Positions 47,836 through 54,889 of a DNA stretch of 58,896 bases are shown here, one piece after another (position 1 is the first letter of the stretch; the number at the start of each line of letters is the position of its first letter). The notes below the pieces were generated by a model, which made no database searches, was not told the DNA's origin, and saw only the letters and a list, made by a program, of their open reading frames with translations. Where the stretch lies: assembly GCA_001899205.1 (NCBI GenBank), contig MKVL01000026.1:1-58896 (forward strand). Direction: 5' to 3'. This stretch comes from Mesorhizobium sp. 65-26 (GTDB lineage Bacteria > Pseudomonadota > Alphaproteobacteria > Rhizobiales > Rhizobiaceae). A program made the translations under genes and the position numbers.

Positions 47836-48101
47836 GGCCGCCCGCGAACCTTAGACGGTCGGCCTCTTGGCGTTGCATGAGGTCAACCTAATCTACTCTA
47901 CCGCAGCTTAGGCGTGAATGCATACCTCATTTGGTAGATGAACGTCGGGAATCCGAGGTAGAACACGGGCGAAAACCATCGGCGATTGATCATGATGACA
48001 GGTTGCGCCCGTCCACGAGCCGCCGGCGCGGGTGTGGATGTCGGGTTTCCCTGTCGCCGTGGACTGTCAGCCACATCCGGCCCCGGGCTCGGCTTGCCTG
48101 G

Positions 48102-48380
48102 CTAGTGAGAGGGCGGCCTGAGGTTGCCGGCCCCGACGTCGACGGTAATCGTGCCGGATATCCGCACGTCGGTGTCGCCGATCTTGAATTGGCCGTTCTG
48201 GCCCGCGGGCAAAGCATCGTCCGGCTCCGGTTGCGGCGCCGGCTTGGCGATGCGGTAATCTCCCGTCACCCCCGGGAGCTTCTGCGTCGAACTGCTGTCC
48301 GCGTGCGCGGCGCTGCTCGCGGCGAGCGCGCCGGCAAGTGCGAGGATCACGATACGTCCGAAAGAATGGTCTCTGCCCAT
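48102..48380 (-). CDS. Small secreted hypothetical protein
   Basis: A 92-residue protein with a signal peptide (FGRIVILALAGALAASSAAHA). The mature part is short and polar, with GVTGDYRIAKPAP and a C-terminal IGDTDVRISGTITVDVG that looks beta-stranded. No known family. The ATG at 48380 is preferred because the signal starts there; a longer in-frame start at 48485 would overlap clpP. It lies upstream of the peptidase operon on the same strand with a 266-base gap, so a shared transcript is possible but unproven. Confidence 0.65.
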   Translation of the reverse strand: MGRDHSFGRIVILALAGALAASSAAHADSSSTQKLPGVTGDYRIAKPAPQPEPDDALPAGQNGQFKIGDTDVRISGTITVDVGAGNLRPPSH

Positions 48381-48453
48381 CGCGACACTATAGGGGCCAA
48401 GTCGGATCGGTGCCAGAGACCATCGATCAAATCGCCCGATGCAGGCAGCCCGA

Positions 48454-49059
48454 TCAGGCTGCCTTCTTGCGGGTATCGTAGACATGGTCGACGAGCCCCC
48501 AGGCCTTCGCTTCCTCGGCGGTCATGAAATAGTCGCGGTCGAGTGTGCGCTCGACCTCTTCATAGCTTCGGCCGCAATGGCGGGCGTAGAGTTCCGTCAT
48601 GTGGCGCTTGGTGCGCAATATATCCTCGGCATGCCGCTGGATGTCGGAGGCCTGGCCCTGGAAGCCGCCAAGCGGCTGATGCAGCACGATCCTGGTGTTG
48701 GGCAGTGCGATGCGGCGCCCTGGCGCTCCCGCCATCAGGAGGAACGATCCCATTGACGCGGCAAAGCCCATGCACACCGTCGACACCGGGCAGGAGATGT
48801 ACTGCATCGTGTCGTAGATGGCGAAGCCGCTGGTCACCACGCCGCCGGGCGAATTGATGTAGAGCGAGATCTCCTTCTCGGGATTGTCCGATTCCAGCGA
48901 CAGAAGCTGCGCGCAGACCAGGGCCGAAACGCTATCGTTGATCTCTCCGTTGATGAAGACGATGCGTTCGCGCAGCAGCCGCGAAAAGATGTCGAAGGCA
49001 CGTTCGCCACGGCTCGATTGCTCGATCACCATCGGCACAAGGTTTGCAAAACCGCTCAT
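48454..49059 (-). CDS. clpP: ATP-dependent Clp protease proteolytic subunit, additional paralog
   Basis: A 201-residue ClpP. The catalytic triad is Ser102 (GFAASMGSF), His127 (IVLHQPLGG) and Asp176 (LDRDYF), all present. It forms tetradecameric chambers that degrade unfolded proteins passed by ClpX or ClpA. No clpX or lon is adjacent, so this is probably one of the extra ClpP copies that rhizobia carry besides the clpP-clpX pair. It sits between the accessory operon and the ArsR-AHSA1 pair, and 19 bases after the stop of the AHSA1 gene. Confidence 0.95.
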   Translation of the reverse strand: MSGFANLVPMVIEQSSRGERAFDIFSRLLRERIVFINGEINDSVSALVCAQLLSLESDNPEKEISLYINSPGGVVTSGFAIYDTMQYISCPVSTVCMGFAASMGSFLLMAGAPGRRIALPNTRIVLHQPLGGFQGQASDIQRHAEDILRTKRHMTELYARHCGRSYEEVERTLDRDYFMTAEEAKAWGLVDHVYDTRKKAA

Positions 49060-49078
49060 TGCTTCTCTCCTTGGTCGA

Positions 49079-49555
49079 TCAGGCTGCGCGCAGCATCATG
49101 CGGGGGGCGTTGGCGGCGAGGGGATATCCGCTTGCGGCAAGCGAGATTCCGCAGCCGGCGCTGCCGCGCATCGCGACGGCGGGCTGCGCCACCGCGAAGT
49201 CCCCATGGATGATGCGCAGCAGCGTGCCGCCGGACGGCGTGCGTGCGAGCGTGAAGGTTACGGTGCTGTCGAAGCCTGCTGATCCGTTGGCTTCGCCGGC
49301 CGCAGGCCTCTCGCGCCAGGAATAGCGCAGTCGCTTGCCGGGTTCGGCATCCAGCACCTCGCATTCGATCGGCGTGTCCGGCGTGGCGAAGGCGAAGCGC
49401 TTGCCGATTTCGGGCATGATATTGTTCGGCATCATCCATGCCGCCAGAATCTCTGGCACGGTCAGCGCGCGCCAGACCTTTTCCGGCGGATCCGGGAGTT
49501 CGCACTCGAAGCTGAGCGGCGCATGGTCGATGGCCGGGTGCTTGATGGCAGTCAT
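49079..49555 (-). CDS. AHSA1/SRPBCC-domain protein paired with ArsR regulator
   Basis: A 158-residue protein of the SRPBCC (START-like) fold: [26 protein letters not shown], and the closing [19 protein letters not shown], with a hydrophobic cavity predicted. Such AHSA1-like proteins are often encoded directly behind an ArsR regulator, as here, where its first four bases overlap the ArsR gene. The last ~35 residues are low-complexity. A role in binding a hydrophobic ligand is inferred, not known. Confidence 0.88.
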   Translation of the reverse strand: MTAIKHPAIDHAPLSFECELPDPPEKVWRALTVPEILAAWMMPNNIMPEIGKRFAFATPDTPIECEVLDAEPGKRLRYSWRERPAAGEANGSAGFDSTVTFTLARTPSGGTLLRIIHGDFAVAQPAVAMRGSAGCGISLAASGYPLAANAPRMMLRAA

Positions 49556-49866
49556 TGATCCATCTCCTTCAGAACCGTCTTCAGTTTTTCGATGCGTTCG
49601 GGCCAGAAGGCACGGTAGCGCTCGATCCAGCCGAGCAGGGGATCGAGCCCTTGCGGAGCGGCGCGGTAATAGGCGTTGCGGCCCGACCGGCGCTCGGTCA
49701 CCAGGCCGGCGCCGCGCAGCACGGCGAGATGCTGCGAAACCGCCGGCTGCGACACGTTCGTGCCGGCCCGCAATTCCGACACGGTCATTTCCCCGCCGGA
49801 AAGGCGCTCATAGACGGCGCGTCGGGTCGGGTCGGCCAGCGCCCGGAAAATCTCTGACTCGATCAT
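49552..49866 (-). CDS. ArsR-family transcription regulator
   Basis: A 104-residue winged-helix repressor: IFRALADPTRRAVYERLSGG, then AGTNVSQPAVSQHLAVLRGA with the recognition helix, and a basic wing ERRSGRNAYYRAAPQGL. No metal-binding cysteines are seen, so it belongs to the ArsR group that controls AHSA1 partners rather than metal sensors. It is the first gene of the two-gene unit; its stop overlaps the AHSA1 start by four bases. It is divergent from ssb. Confidence 0.92.
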   Translation of the reverse strand: MIESEIFRALADPTRRAVYERLSGGEMTVSELRAGTNVSQPAVSQHLAVLRGAGLVTERRSGRNAYYRAAPQGLDPLLGWIERYRAFWPERIEKLKTVLKEMDQ

Positions 49867-49986
49867 GTCAAAAAGATAAGTGGATACTTATCGATTTGGC
49901 AAGCGTCTTCTTCGATCCCATGTGACTGAAACGACCCGGATGGACGATTTCCGCCATTCCTTGACAGCGAGGCATCATGGGCCTAG

Positions 49987-50001
49987 GAACGAAAAGAGAA
50001 C
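49987..50001 (+). promoter_or_regulatory. LexA (SOS) box upstream of ssb
   Basis: GAACGAAAAGAGAAC is a perfect GAAC-N7-GAAC match, 102 bases before the ssb ATG. With the box at uvrA this makes both genes predicted members of the SOS regulon. Confidence 0.82.
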
Positions 50002-50103
50002 AAAAACCTTGTGGGAAATGACAGCCGTCGCAGGCGGCGGCTGTCGCGAGGCTGTAAGGTGCGGCGACGTAAATTTTGTTTCGGATGAGCGCGGAGAAGT
50101 GTC

Positions 50104-50628
50104 ATGGCGGGTAGCGTCAACAAGGTCATTCTGGTCGGGAATCTTGGCGCGGATCCCGAGGTCAGGCGTCTCAACTCGGGTGATGCGGTCGTCAACATCC
50201 GCGTCGCCACGTCGGAGAGCTGGCGCGACAAGAATTCCGGTGAGCGCAAGGAGAAGACCGAATGGCACAACGTGGTCATCTTCAACGACCAGCTCGCCAA
50301 GGTGGCTGAGCAGTATTTGAAAAAGGGCATGAAGGTCTACGTCGAAGGTCAGTTGCAGACCCGCAAATGGCAGGATCAGACCGGCAACGACCGTTATACG
50401 ACCGAAGTCGTGCTGCAGAAGTTCCGTGGTGAATTGCAGATGCTCGATGCACGCGGCGAGGGTGGCGGCCAGGTCGGCAGCTACGCCGGCGGCGGCAACA
50501 GCAGCCGCGGTTCCGATTTCGGCCAGTCCGGCCCCAATGACGGCGGCTTCAGCCGGGGTGGCGGAAGCTCGAGGGGCGGCGGCGGTGGCGGTTCATCCCG
50601 CGAGCTGGACGACGAAATTCCGTTCTGA
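50104..50628 (+). CDS. ssb: Single-stranded DNA-binding protein
   Basis: A 174-residue SSB. The OB-fold ([20 protein letters not shown] to about residue 115, including [20 protein letters not shown] and [11 protein letters not shown]) is followed by a glycine- and serine-rich flexible tail and the acidic tip DDEIPF, which recruits repair and replication proteins. It protects single strands during replication, repair and recombination. The start fits the family exactly, and GCGGAGAAGTGTC precedes the ATG. It is divergent from uvrA but 12.6 kb away. Confidence 0.98.
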   Translation: MAGSVNKVILVGNLGADPEVRRLNSGDAVVNIRVATSESWRDKNSGERKEKTEWHNVVIFNDQLAKVAEQYLKKGMKVYVEGQLQTRKWQDQTGNDRYTTEVVLQKFRGELQMLDARGEGGGQVGSYAGGGNSSRGSDFGQSGPNDGGFSRGGGSSRGGGGGGSSRELDDEIPF

Positions 50629-50643
50629 GCCGACTGTCCGTCT

Positions 50644-50689
50644 CGGGCTTCACGGTGTCTGGCCATAGATTCCGGCAGGCTGAAGCCCG
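50644..50689 (+). other. Inverted repeat after ssb
   Basis: CGGGCTTCA (50644-50652) and TGAAGCCCG (50681-50689) are perfect 9-base inverted repeats with a 28-base loop, just after the ssb stop. Without a T run it is a weak terminator candidate. Confidence 0.4.
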
Positions 50690-50713
50690 AAACAGGGGAT
50701 GGAGAGAGGGGCG

Positions 50714-51103
50714 ATGTCTCTTAGACCACTGTTGTCGGCGCCACCTCCCATCCCATGGCATGCCTTCGCAGCGCTGGCGGTAGGCGGAGCCCAACTGGGG
50801 TTGCCCAAGGGTACGACGCGTCATCGCATCATGGGCTATGCCTGGGTGGCGTTGATGCTCGTCATTGCCGTCAGCAGCTTCTGGATCCAACAGATACGTC
50901 TCGTCGGCCCATTCAGCCCGATACATCTCCTTTCGATCCTGGTTCTCATCGCAGTGCCGCTTGCCGTCTGGCACGCGCACAATCATCATGTGGCGCGGCA
51001 TCGCCGCATGATGATCGCGCTCTATATTTTCGCCCTGGTCGGGGCCGGTGTCTTCACCTTGTTGCCCGGGCGTATCATGCACGCGGTCGTTTTCGGGCAA
51101 TGA
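50714..51103 (+). CDS. DUF2306-family membrane protein
   Basis: A 129-residue inner-membrane protein with four hydrophobic helices: PWHAFAALAVGGAQLGLP, RIMGYAWVALMLVIAVSSFW, IHLLSILVLIAVPLAVWHA and MIALYIFALVGAGVFTLLPG. Conserved histidines (RHRIMGY, HAHNHHVARHRR) are typical of DUF2306. The family resembles haem-binding four-helix membrane proteins but has no proven role. The ATG at 50714 has GGAGAGAGGGGCG upstream; one at 50699 would use part of that site. Confidence 0.8.
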   Translation: MSLRPLLSAPPPIPWHAFAALAVGGAQLGLPKGTTRHRIMGYAWVALMLVIAVSSFWIQQIRLVGPFSPIHLLSILVLIAVPLAVWHAHNHHVARHRRMMIALYIFALVGAGVFTLLPGRIMHAVVFGQ

Positions 51104-51141
51104 TGCCCCGTTGGTAGGCCTCGGTTGGAAGGAAGCGTTCA

Positions 51142-51567
51142 GTGGAAGCACGGGTCAAATGGGTCGAGGAGCGCACCTTTGTCGGGGAGTCCGGCAGCGG
51201 CCACAAGCTTGTGCTGGGAACCGCTCACGGCCCCGAAGGCAGGACACCGGGACCAAGCCCGATGGAACTGGTGCTGATCGGAACCGGCGGCTGCTCGGCC
51301 TATGACGTCGTGCATATCCTCGAGAAGGGGCGCGAGGCGGTCGAGGATTGCGTTGTCGAACTGGACGCTGACCGGGCTGAGACAGAGCCGCGTGTGTTCA
51401 CCCGCATCCACATGCATTTCATCGTCAAGGGACGTGGCCTTTCGCGTGACAAGGTCAAGCGGGCGATCGACCTGTCGATCGAAAAATACTGCTCGGCCTC
51501 GGCCATGATGGCCAAGACAGCTACGATCACGCATGACTTCGAGGTGATCGATACGACGCCACGGTGA
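51142..51567 (+). CDS. OsmC-family peroxiredoxin-like protein
   Basis: A 141-residue protein of the OsmC/Ohr superfamily. GPSPMELVLIGTGGCSAYDV carries the first redox cysteine (Cys51), and IEKYCSASAMMAKTA the second (Cys117), the pair that reduces organic hydroperoxides using lipoyl or other dithiols. It resembles the YhfA branch rather than Ohr. It starts at GTG 51142 with GGAAGGAAG upstream; no in-frame ATG precedes the conserved start. It is 38 bases after the DUF2306 gene and probably co-transcribed. Confidence 0.9.
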   Translation: MEARVKWVEERTFVGESGSGHKLVLGTAHGPEGRTPGPSPMELVLIGTGGCSAYDVVHILEKGREAVEDCVVELDADRAETEPRVFTRIHMHFIVKGRGLSRDKVKRAIDLSIEKYCSASAMMAKTATITHDFEVIDTTPR

Positions 51568-51628
51568 CGGCAGGCGCCGGGCTTCTGTGGAGCGCGCCTT
51601 AAGGATAGGCCGATCGCCATTTCCCGCG

Positions 51629-52258
51629 TCACCCGACCATCAGCGCCTTGACGCCATCCGCCACGAACTGGACGGCGAGCGCGGCCAGAATGACCCCGAG
51701 CAGCCTTGTCAGGATCGAGCGGCCAGTTTGGCCAAGAATGCGATCGATACGCTCCGACAGCACGAACACCAGATAGGTGATGACCAGGCACAGCAGGATG
51801 ATGCCGACCAGTGCCGCCTGCGCGCCAAAGCCCTGGAATGAGCCCGACAGCAGCACGGTTGCCGAAATGGCGCCCGGCCCGGCGATCAGCGGAATCGCCA
51901 GCGGAAAGGCGGCGATGTTGTGGATCATGTCCTTGGTGATGGCGACGTCGCCGATCTTCTCCTTGCGGTCCTGGCGTCGCTCGAAAACCATTTCGAAGGC
52001 GATGAAGAACAGCAGGAACCCACCGGCGACGCGAAACGCCGGCAGTGTGATGCCGAAGACCGACAGGATCGAGGCTCCGGCCACGGCGAACAGCGCCATG
52101 ACCAGGAAACCGATTACGGAAGCGCGCACGGACACCTGCTGGCGCTCCTCGCGGTTCATGCCGCGCGTCACCGCCAGGAACAGCGGCGCCAGGCCGGGTG
52201 GGTCGATGGTGACCAGTATGGTGACGAAGGCGTTGAACAGGCTGTCGAAACTCGGCAT
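51629..52258 (-). CDS. MarC-family integral membrane protein
   Basis: A 209-residue membrane protein with six hydrophobic helices. It has the MarC marks TILVTIDPPGLAPLFLAVT at the N-terminus and NIAAFPLAIPLIAGPGAISA in the middle. Despite the name, members of this family (UPF0056) have no demonstrated role in multidrug resistance. Monocistronic. It converges on the OsmC gene. Confidence 0.92.
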   Translation of the reverse strand: MPSFDSLFNAFVTILVTIDPPGLAPLFLAVTRGMNREERQQVSVRASVIGFLVMALFAVAGASILSVFGITLPAFRVAGGFLLFFIAFEMVFERRQDRKEKIGDVAITKDMIHNIAAFPLAIPLIAGPGAISATVLLSGSFQGFGAQAALVGIILLCLVITYLVFVLSERIDRILGQTGRSILTRLLGVILAALAVQFVADGVKALMVG

Positions 52259-52375
52259 CTCCCCCCCCCGCCTTCCGTCCCTTGACCGATCCGGTCCAGG
52301 CAGTTCCCGAGTTAGCCTTGTCCGCCTGCCCGACAGGAAACGTAGCGCAAGCCGGCAGCTTGCGCGAGTCGCCGT

Positions 52376-52996
52376 TCAGTCCGTTATGGGGCCGCACCAA
52401 CCGGGCAGGTATCCTGCTTCCTTGCTCTTGGCCAAGGTCAGCGCGTCCTTCATGGCTTTGTCGAAGTCCTTTGCCACAGCGTCCTTGCCGATGCGTCTGC
52501 GCAGGAAATCGGCCCAGATGAACTCGCTGAACGGCGTCGTGTCCTTGGCGTAGCCGCCCAATCGCCGCAGTTCTCCCGCCATGCTGCGATAAGGGTCGTC
52601 GACGAGCTCGCCGATGGTCTTGGGGAGCGCGGCGTAGTCGCGGCGTCGGCCGTTTTCGTCGAAGGGGTGCATCCAGCCACGATTGTCGAGCATGAAGAGG
52701 AACGCGTCCTTCTCGAGCGCCGACAGGTCGCTGATCACGGTTACCAGCACGTCCTTGACCTCTTCCTCGATCAGTGCGCGGGCAAGATGATGATGGTCGA
52801 TGACGTAGTTCTTTTTCTTGGGGCCGAGCACGACGGGAATCATGTGATTGCCCAGGAATGTGCCGGTTTTCTTGGCGCTCTGTGCGCGGATCATCTGCCG
52901 CTTGAGCGTCACTTCGCGCATGCCGACGGTGATCTGCGTCGGCCGCAGGTCCTTGACCGCGACGGGGGTCAGCAAGGGTTCTCTCTCGATCGTCAT
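52376..52996 (-). CDS. ParB-like nuclease-domain protein (ParBc_2)
   Basis: A 206-residue protein of the ParBc_2 type: LTPVAVKDLRPTQITVGMRE, the ParB-like core VVLGPKKKNYVIDHHHLARAL, and later HPFDENGRRRDY and FIWADFLRRRI. It is shorter than chromosome-segregation ParB and lacks the helix-turn-helix partner, so it is not expected to work in partition. Its ATG overlaps the SulP stop by four bases (ATGA), which implies co-translation with that transporter. The link between the two proteins is unexplained. Confidence 0.88.
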   Translation of the reverse strand: MTIEREPLLTPVAVKDLRPTQITVGMREVTLKRQMIRAQSAKKTGTFLGNHMIPVVLGPKKKNYVIDHHHLARALIEEEVKDVLVTVISDLSALEKDAFLFMLDNRGWMHPFDENGRRRDYAALPKTIGELVDDPYRSMAGELRRLGGYAKDTTPFSEFIWADFLRRRIGKDAVAKDFDKAMKDALTLAKSKEAGYLPGWCGPITD

Positions 52997-54684
52997 GGCG
53001 CATTCTCCTGTTCCGCCGCCGGCTGTCCGGGCCGCAGCGCCTTGATGGCGGCGTCGACGCTGTGAAAAATCCGTTGGGTGCCGACCAGATCGGCAATGCC
53101 GAAGCGGCTCAGCGCTTCCTGGGCGCGCAGCGATTCCAGGCGCGCGATGGCAAAGACAGCTCCCGCCTTGCGGCAATGGGCGATTGTCTCGATAAGGGCC
53201 TGGGCGGCGGTGTAGTCGATTTCGACGATGTTGCTCGCCTCGAGAACGACCAGTTTCAGGCCCTTGCCCTTGGCGTCGATCAGGGCGCCGAGCCCGCGCT
53301 TGAAGCGGTCGGCATTGACGAAGGACAGCGGCGCCTGGAAGGCCGCGACCAGCACGCCGGGCTGGCCCGGACCCGGTGTGACCGGCGGCCACCAGACTGA
53401 CGTGCCTGGAACCTGTTGCAGTTCGATCGGCTGCGTGCGGGTCGCGCTCCAGACACCGTGCAGCAGCGACAACCCTATGCCGATGGCAACGCCGGCCTGG
53501 ATCGGCAGCGCGACGATCGCAGCCATGGTAATGAGGATTAGCGCGAACTCGACAGGCGCCTGGCGATAGACGTTCACGAACACCTGCCAGCGCAGTATGT
53601 GCTGCGCCACGAACAGCAAAATGCCGGCCAGCGCCGCTTGCGGGACGTTGGACAGCAGGCCGCCACCAAAGGCGCCCAACGCCAGGACGATCGCGGCCGC
53701 GACCAGGCAGGCCAGTTGCGAGCGGCCACCCGTATGGGCCACGATCGCCGTTCGCGGCGGGCTTGCATTGACAGGGAAGGCGCCGAACAGGCCGGACGCA
53801 ATGCTGCCCGCGCCGACGCCGACGAAATCGCGGTTGACGTCAGGCGCCTCCTGCGAGGCAAAGGAGCGCGAGGTGGCCGCTGTCTGCACCATGACGACGA
53901 TGGCAATGAGCAATGCCAGGGGCAGCAGGCCGCGCGCATCGTCGAGGCTGATCTCGGGTATGCCTGGGCTGGGCAGGCCGTTGGGCAGTGCGCCGAGCAC
54001 GTCCACACCGCGATCCGCGAGACCGAACAGCGAAACCGCGAGTGTCGCCAGCACGACGCCGATCAGGGCTGCGGGGATGCGCGGACTGATGCGCTCCCCG
54101 ATCAGGACGATGAGGAAGACGCCCAGCCCAAGCGCAAGGCAATATGGGTTGGTGAGGTGGAGATTGGCGGCGATCTCACCGATGCGCGCCAGCGTCTCGC
54201 CGGTTTCGTGCGGCAGGCCGAGCAGACCGGGCAACTGAGAGACCACGATGTGCACGGCGATACCGGCGAGGAAGCCGGTCGTGACGGGCACCGACAGCAG
54301 GTCGGCGATCCAGCCGAGGCGAAGCATGCCGCTCAGCGCCACGATCAGCCCGACCATCAGCGCCAGCATCGCGGCCAGCGTCACATACTGCGGCGAGCCG
54401 GTCGTGGCGAGAAGCGCCAGCCCGCCGGCAAACAATGGCGTGATCGTCGAGTCGGCACCGGCCGACAGATATCTGTTGGCTCCGAACAAAGCGAAAGCCA
54501 ACGAGGCCGCGACGAAGGCGAAGAAGCCGATCTCGGGCTGGAAGCCACCAAGCCTCGCCGTCGCCATCTGCTCGGGTATCGTGATCGCGGCAAGGGTGAC
54601 ACCCGCGACGAGGTCGCCGTTGAGGTCCTTGGGCGTCCAGCCACTCAGCGCCCGCAGGGGCAACCATTGGCTCCAGTTCGTCAT
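52993..54684 (-). CDS. SulP-family anion transporter with STAS domain
   Basis: A 563-residue inner-membrane protein. Ten to twelve hydrophobic segments fill residues ~20-420, starting with DLNGDLVAGVTLAAITIPEQM, a SulP mark, and containing GLFGAFPVNASPPRTAI. A C-terminal STAS domain (~residues 435-550: VLEASNIVEIDYTAAQALIE) follows. SulP proteins carry sulfate, bicarbonate or other anions; no carbonic anhydrase or sulfate-assimilation gene is adjacent to tell which. The first gene of a two-gene unit with the ParB-like protein. Confidence 0.93.
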   Translation of the reverse strand: MTNWSQWLPLRALSGWTPKDLNGDLVAGVTLAAITIPEQMATARLGGFQPEIGFFAFVAASLAFALFGANRYLSAGADSTITPLFAGGLALLATTGSPQYVTLAAMLALMVGLIVALSGMLRLGWIADLLSVPVTTGFLAGIAVHIVVSQLPGLLGLPHETGETLARIGEIAANLHLTNPYCLALGLGVFLIVLIGERISPRIPAALIGVVLATLAVSLFGLADRGVDVLGALPNGLPSPGIPEISLDDARGLLPLALLIAIVVMVQTAATSRSFASQEAPDVNRDFVGVGAGSIASGLFGAFPVNASPPRTAIVAHTGGRSQLACLVAAAIVLALGAFGGGLLSNVPQAALAGILLFVAQHILRWQVFVNVYRQAPVEFALILITMAAIVALPIQAGVAIGIGLSLLHGVWSATRTQPIELQQVPGTSVWWPPVTPGPGQPGVLVAAFQAPLSFVNADRFKRGLGALIDAKGKGLKLVVLEASNIVEIDYTAAQALIETIAHCRKAGAVFAIARLESLRAQEALSRFGIADLVGTQRIFHSVDAAIKALRPGQPAAEQENAP

Positions 54685-54825
54685 GGGCTGTCGGCTTTCG
54701 CTAGGGCGGGGCGAACGGTGACGCTCCGTCCGGGGGCAATGGAAATACCTCGGCCATATCGTCGCAATCAGCGGTATCCTTTTGAATTTACCACTAAAAT
54801 TGACACTGGAAAAGTGCCGCTGACA

Positions 54826-54853
54826 TTGGAGTTTCCGAGCCGCTTCCTATATA
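54826..54853 (+). promoter_or_regulatory. Possible gyrA promoter
   Basis: TATATA (54848-54853) preceded at 16 bases by TTGGAG (54826-54831) is the best -10/-35 pair upstream of gyrA, putting a transcript start about 25-30 bases before the TTG start. The -35 match is weak. A perfect TTGACA at 54800 has no good -10 partner. Confidence 0.3.
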
Positions 54854-54889
54854 AGCAGTAAGTGATTCCCGAACAGATTGTGATCTGAT

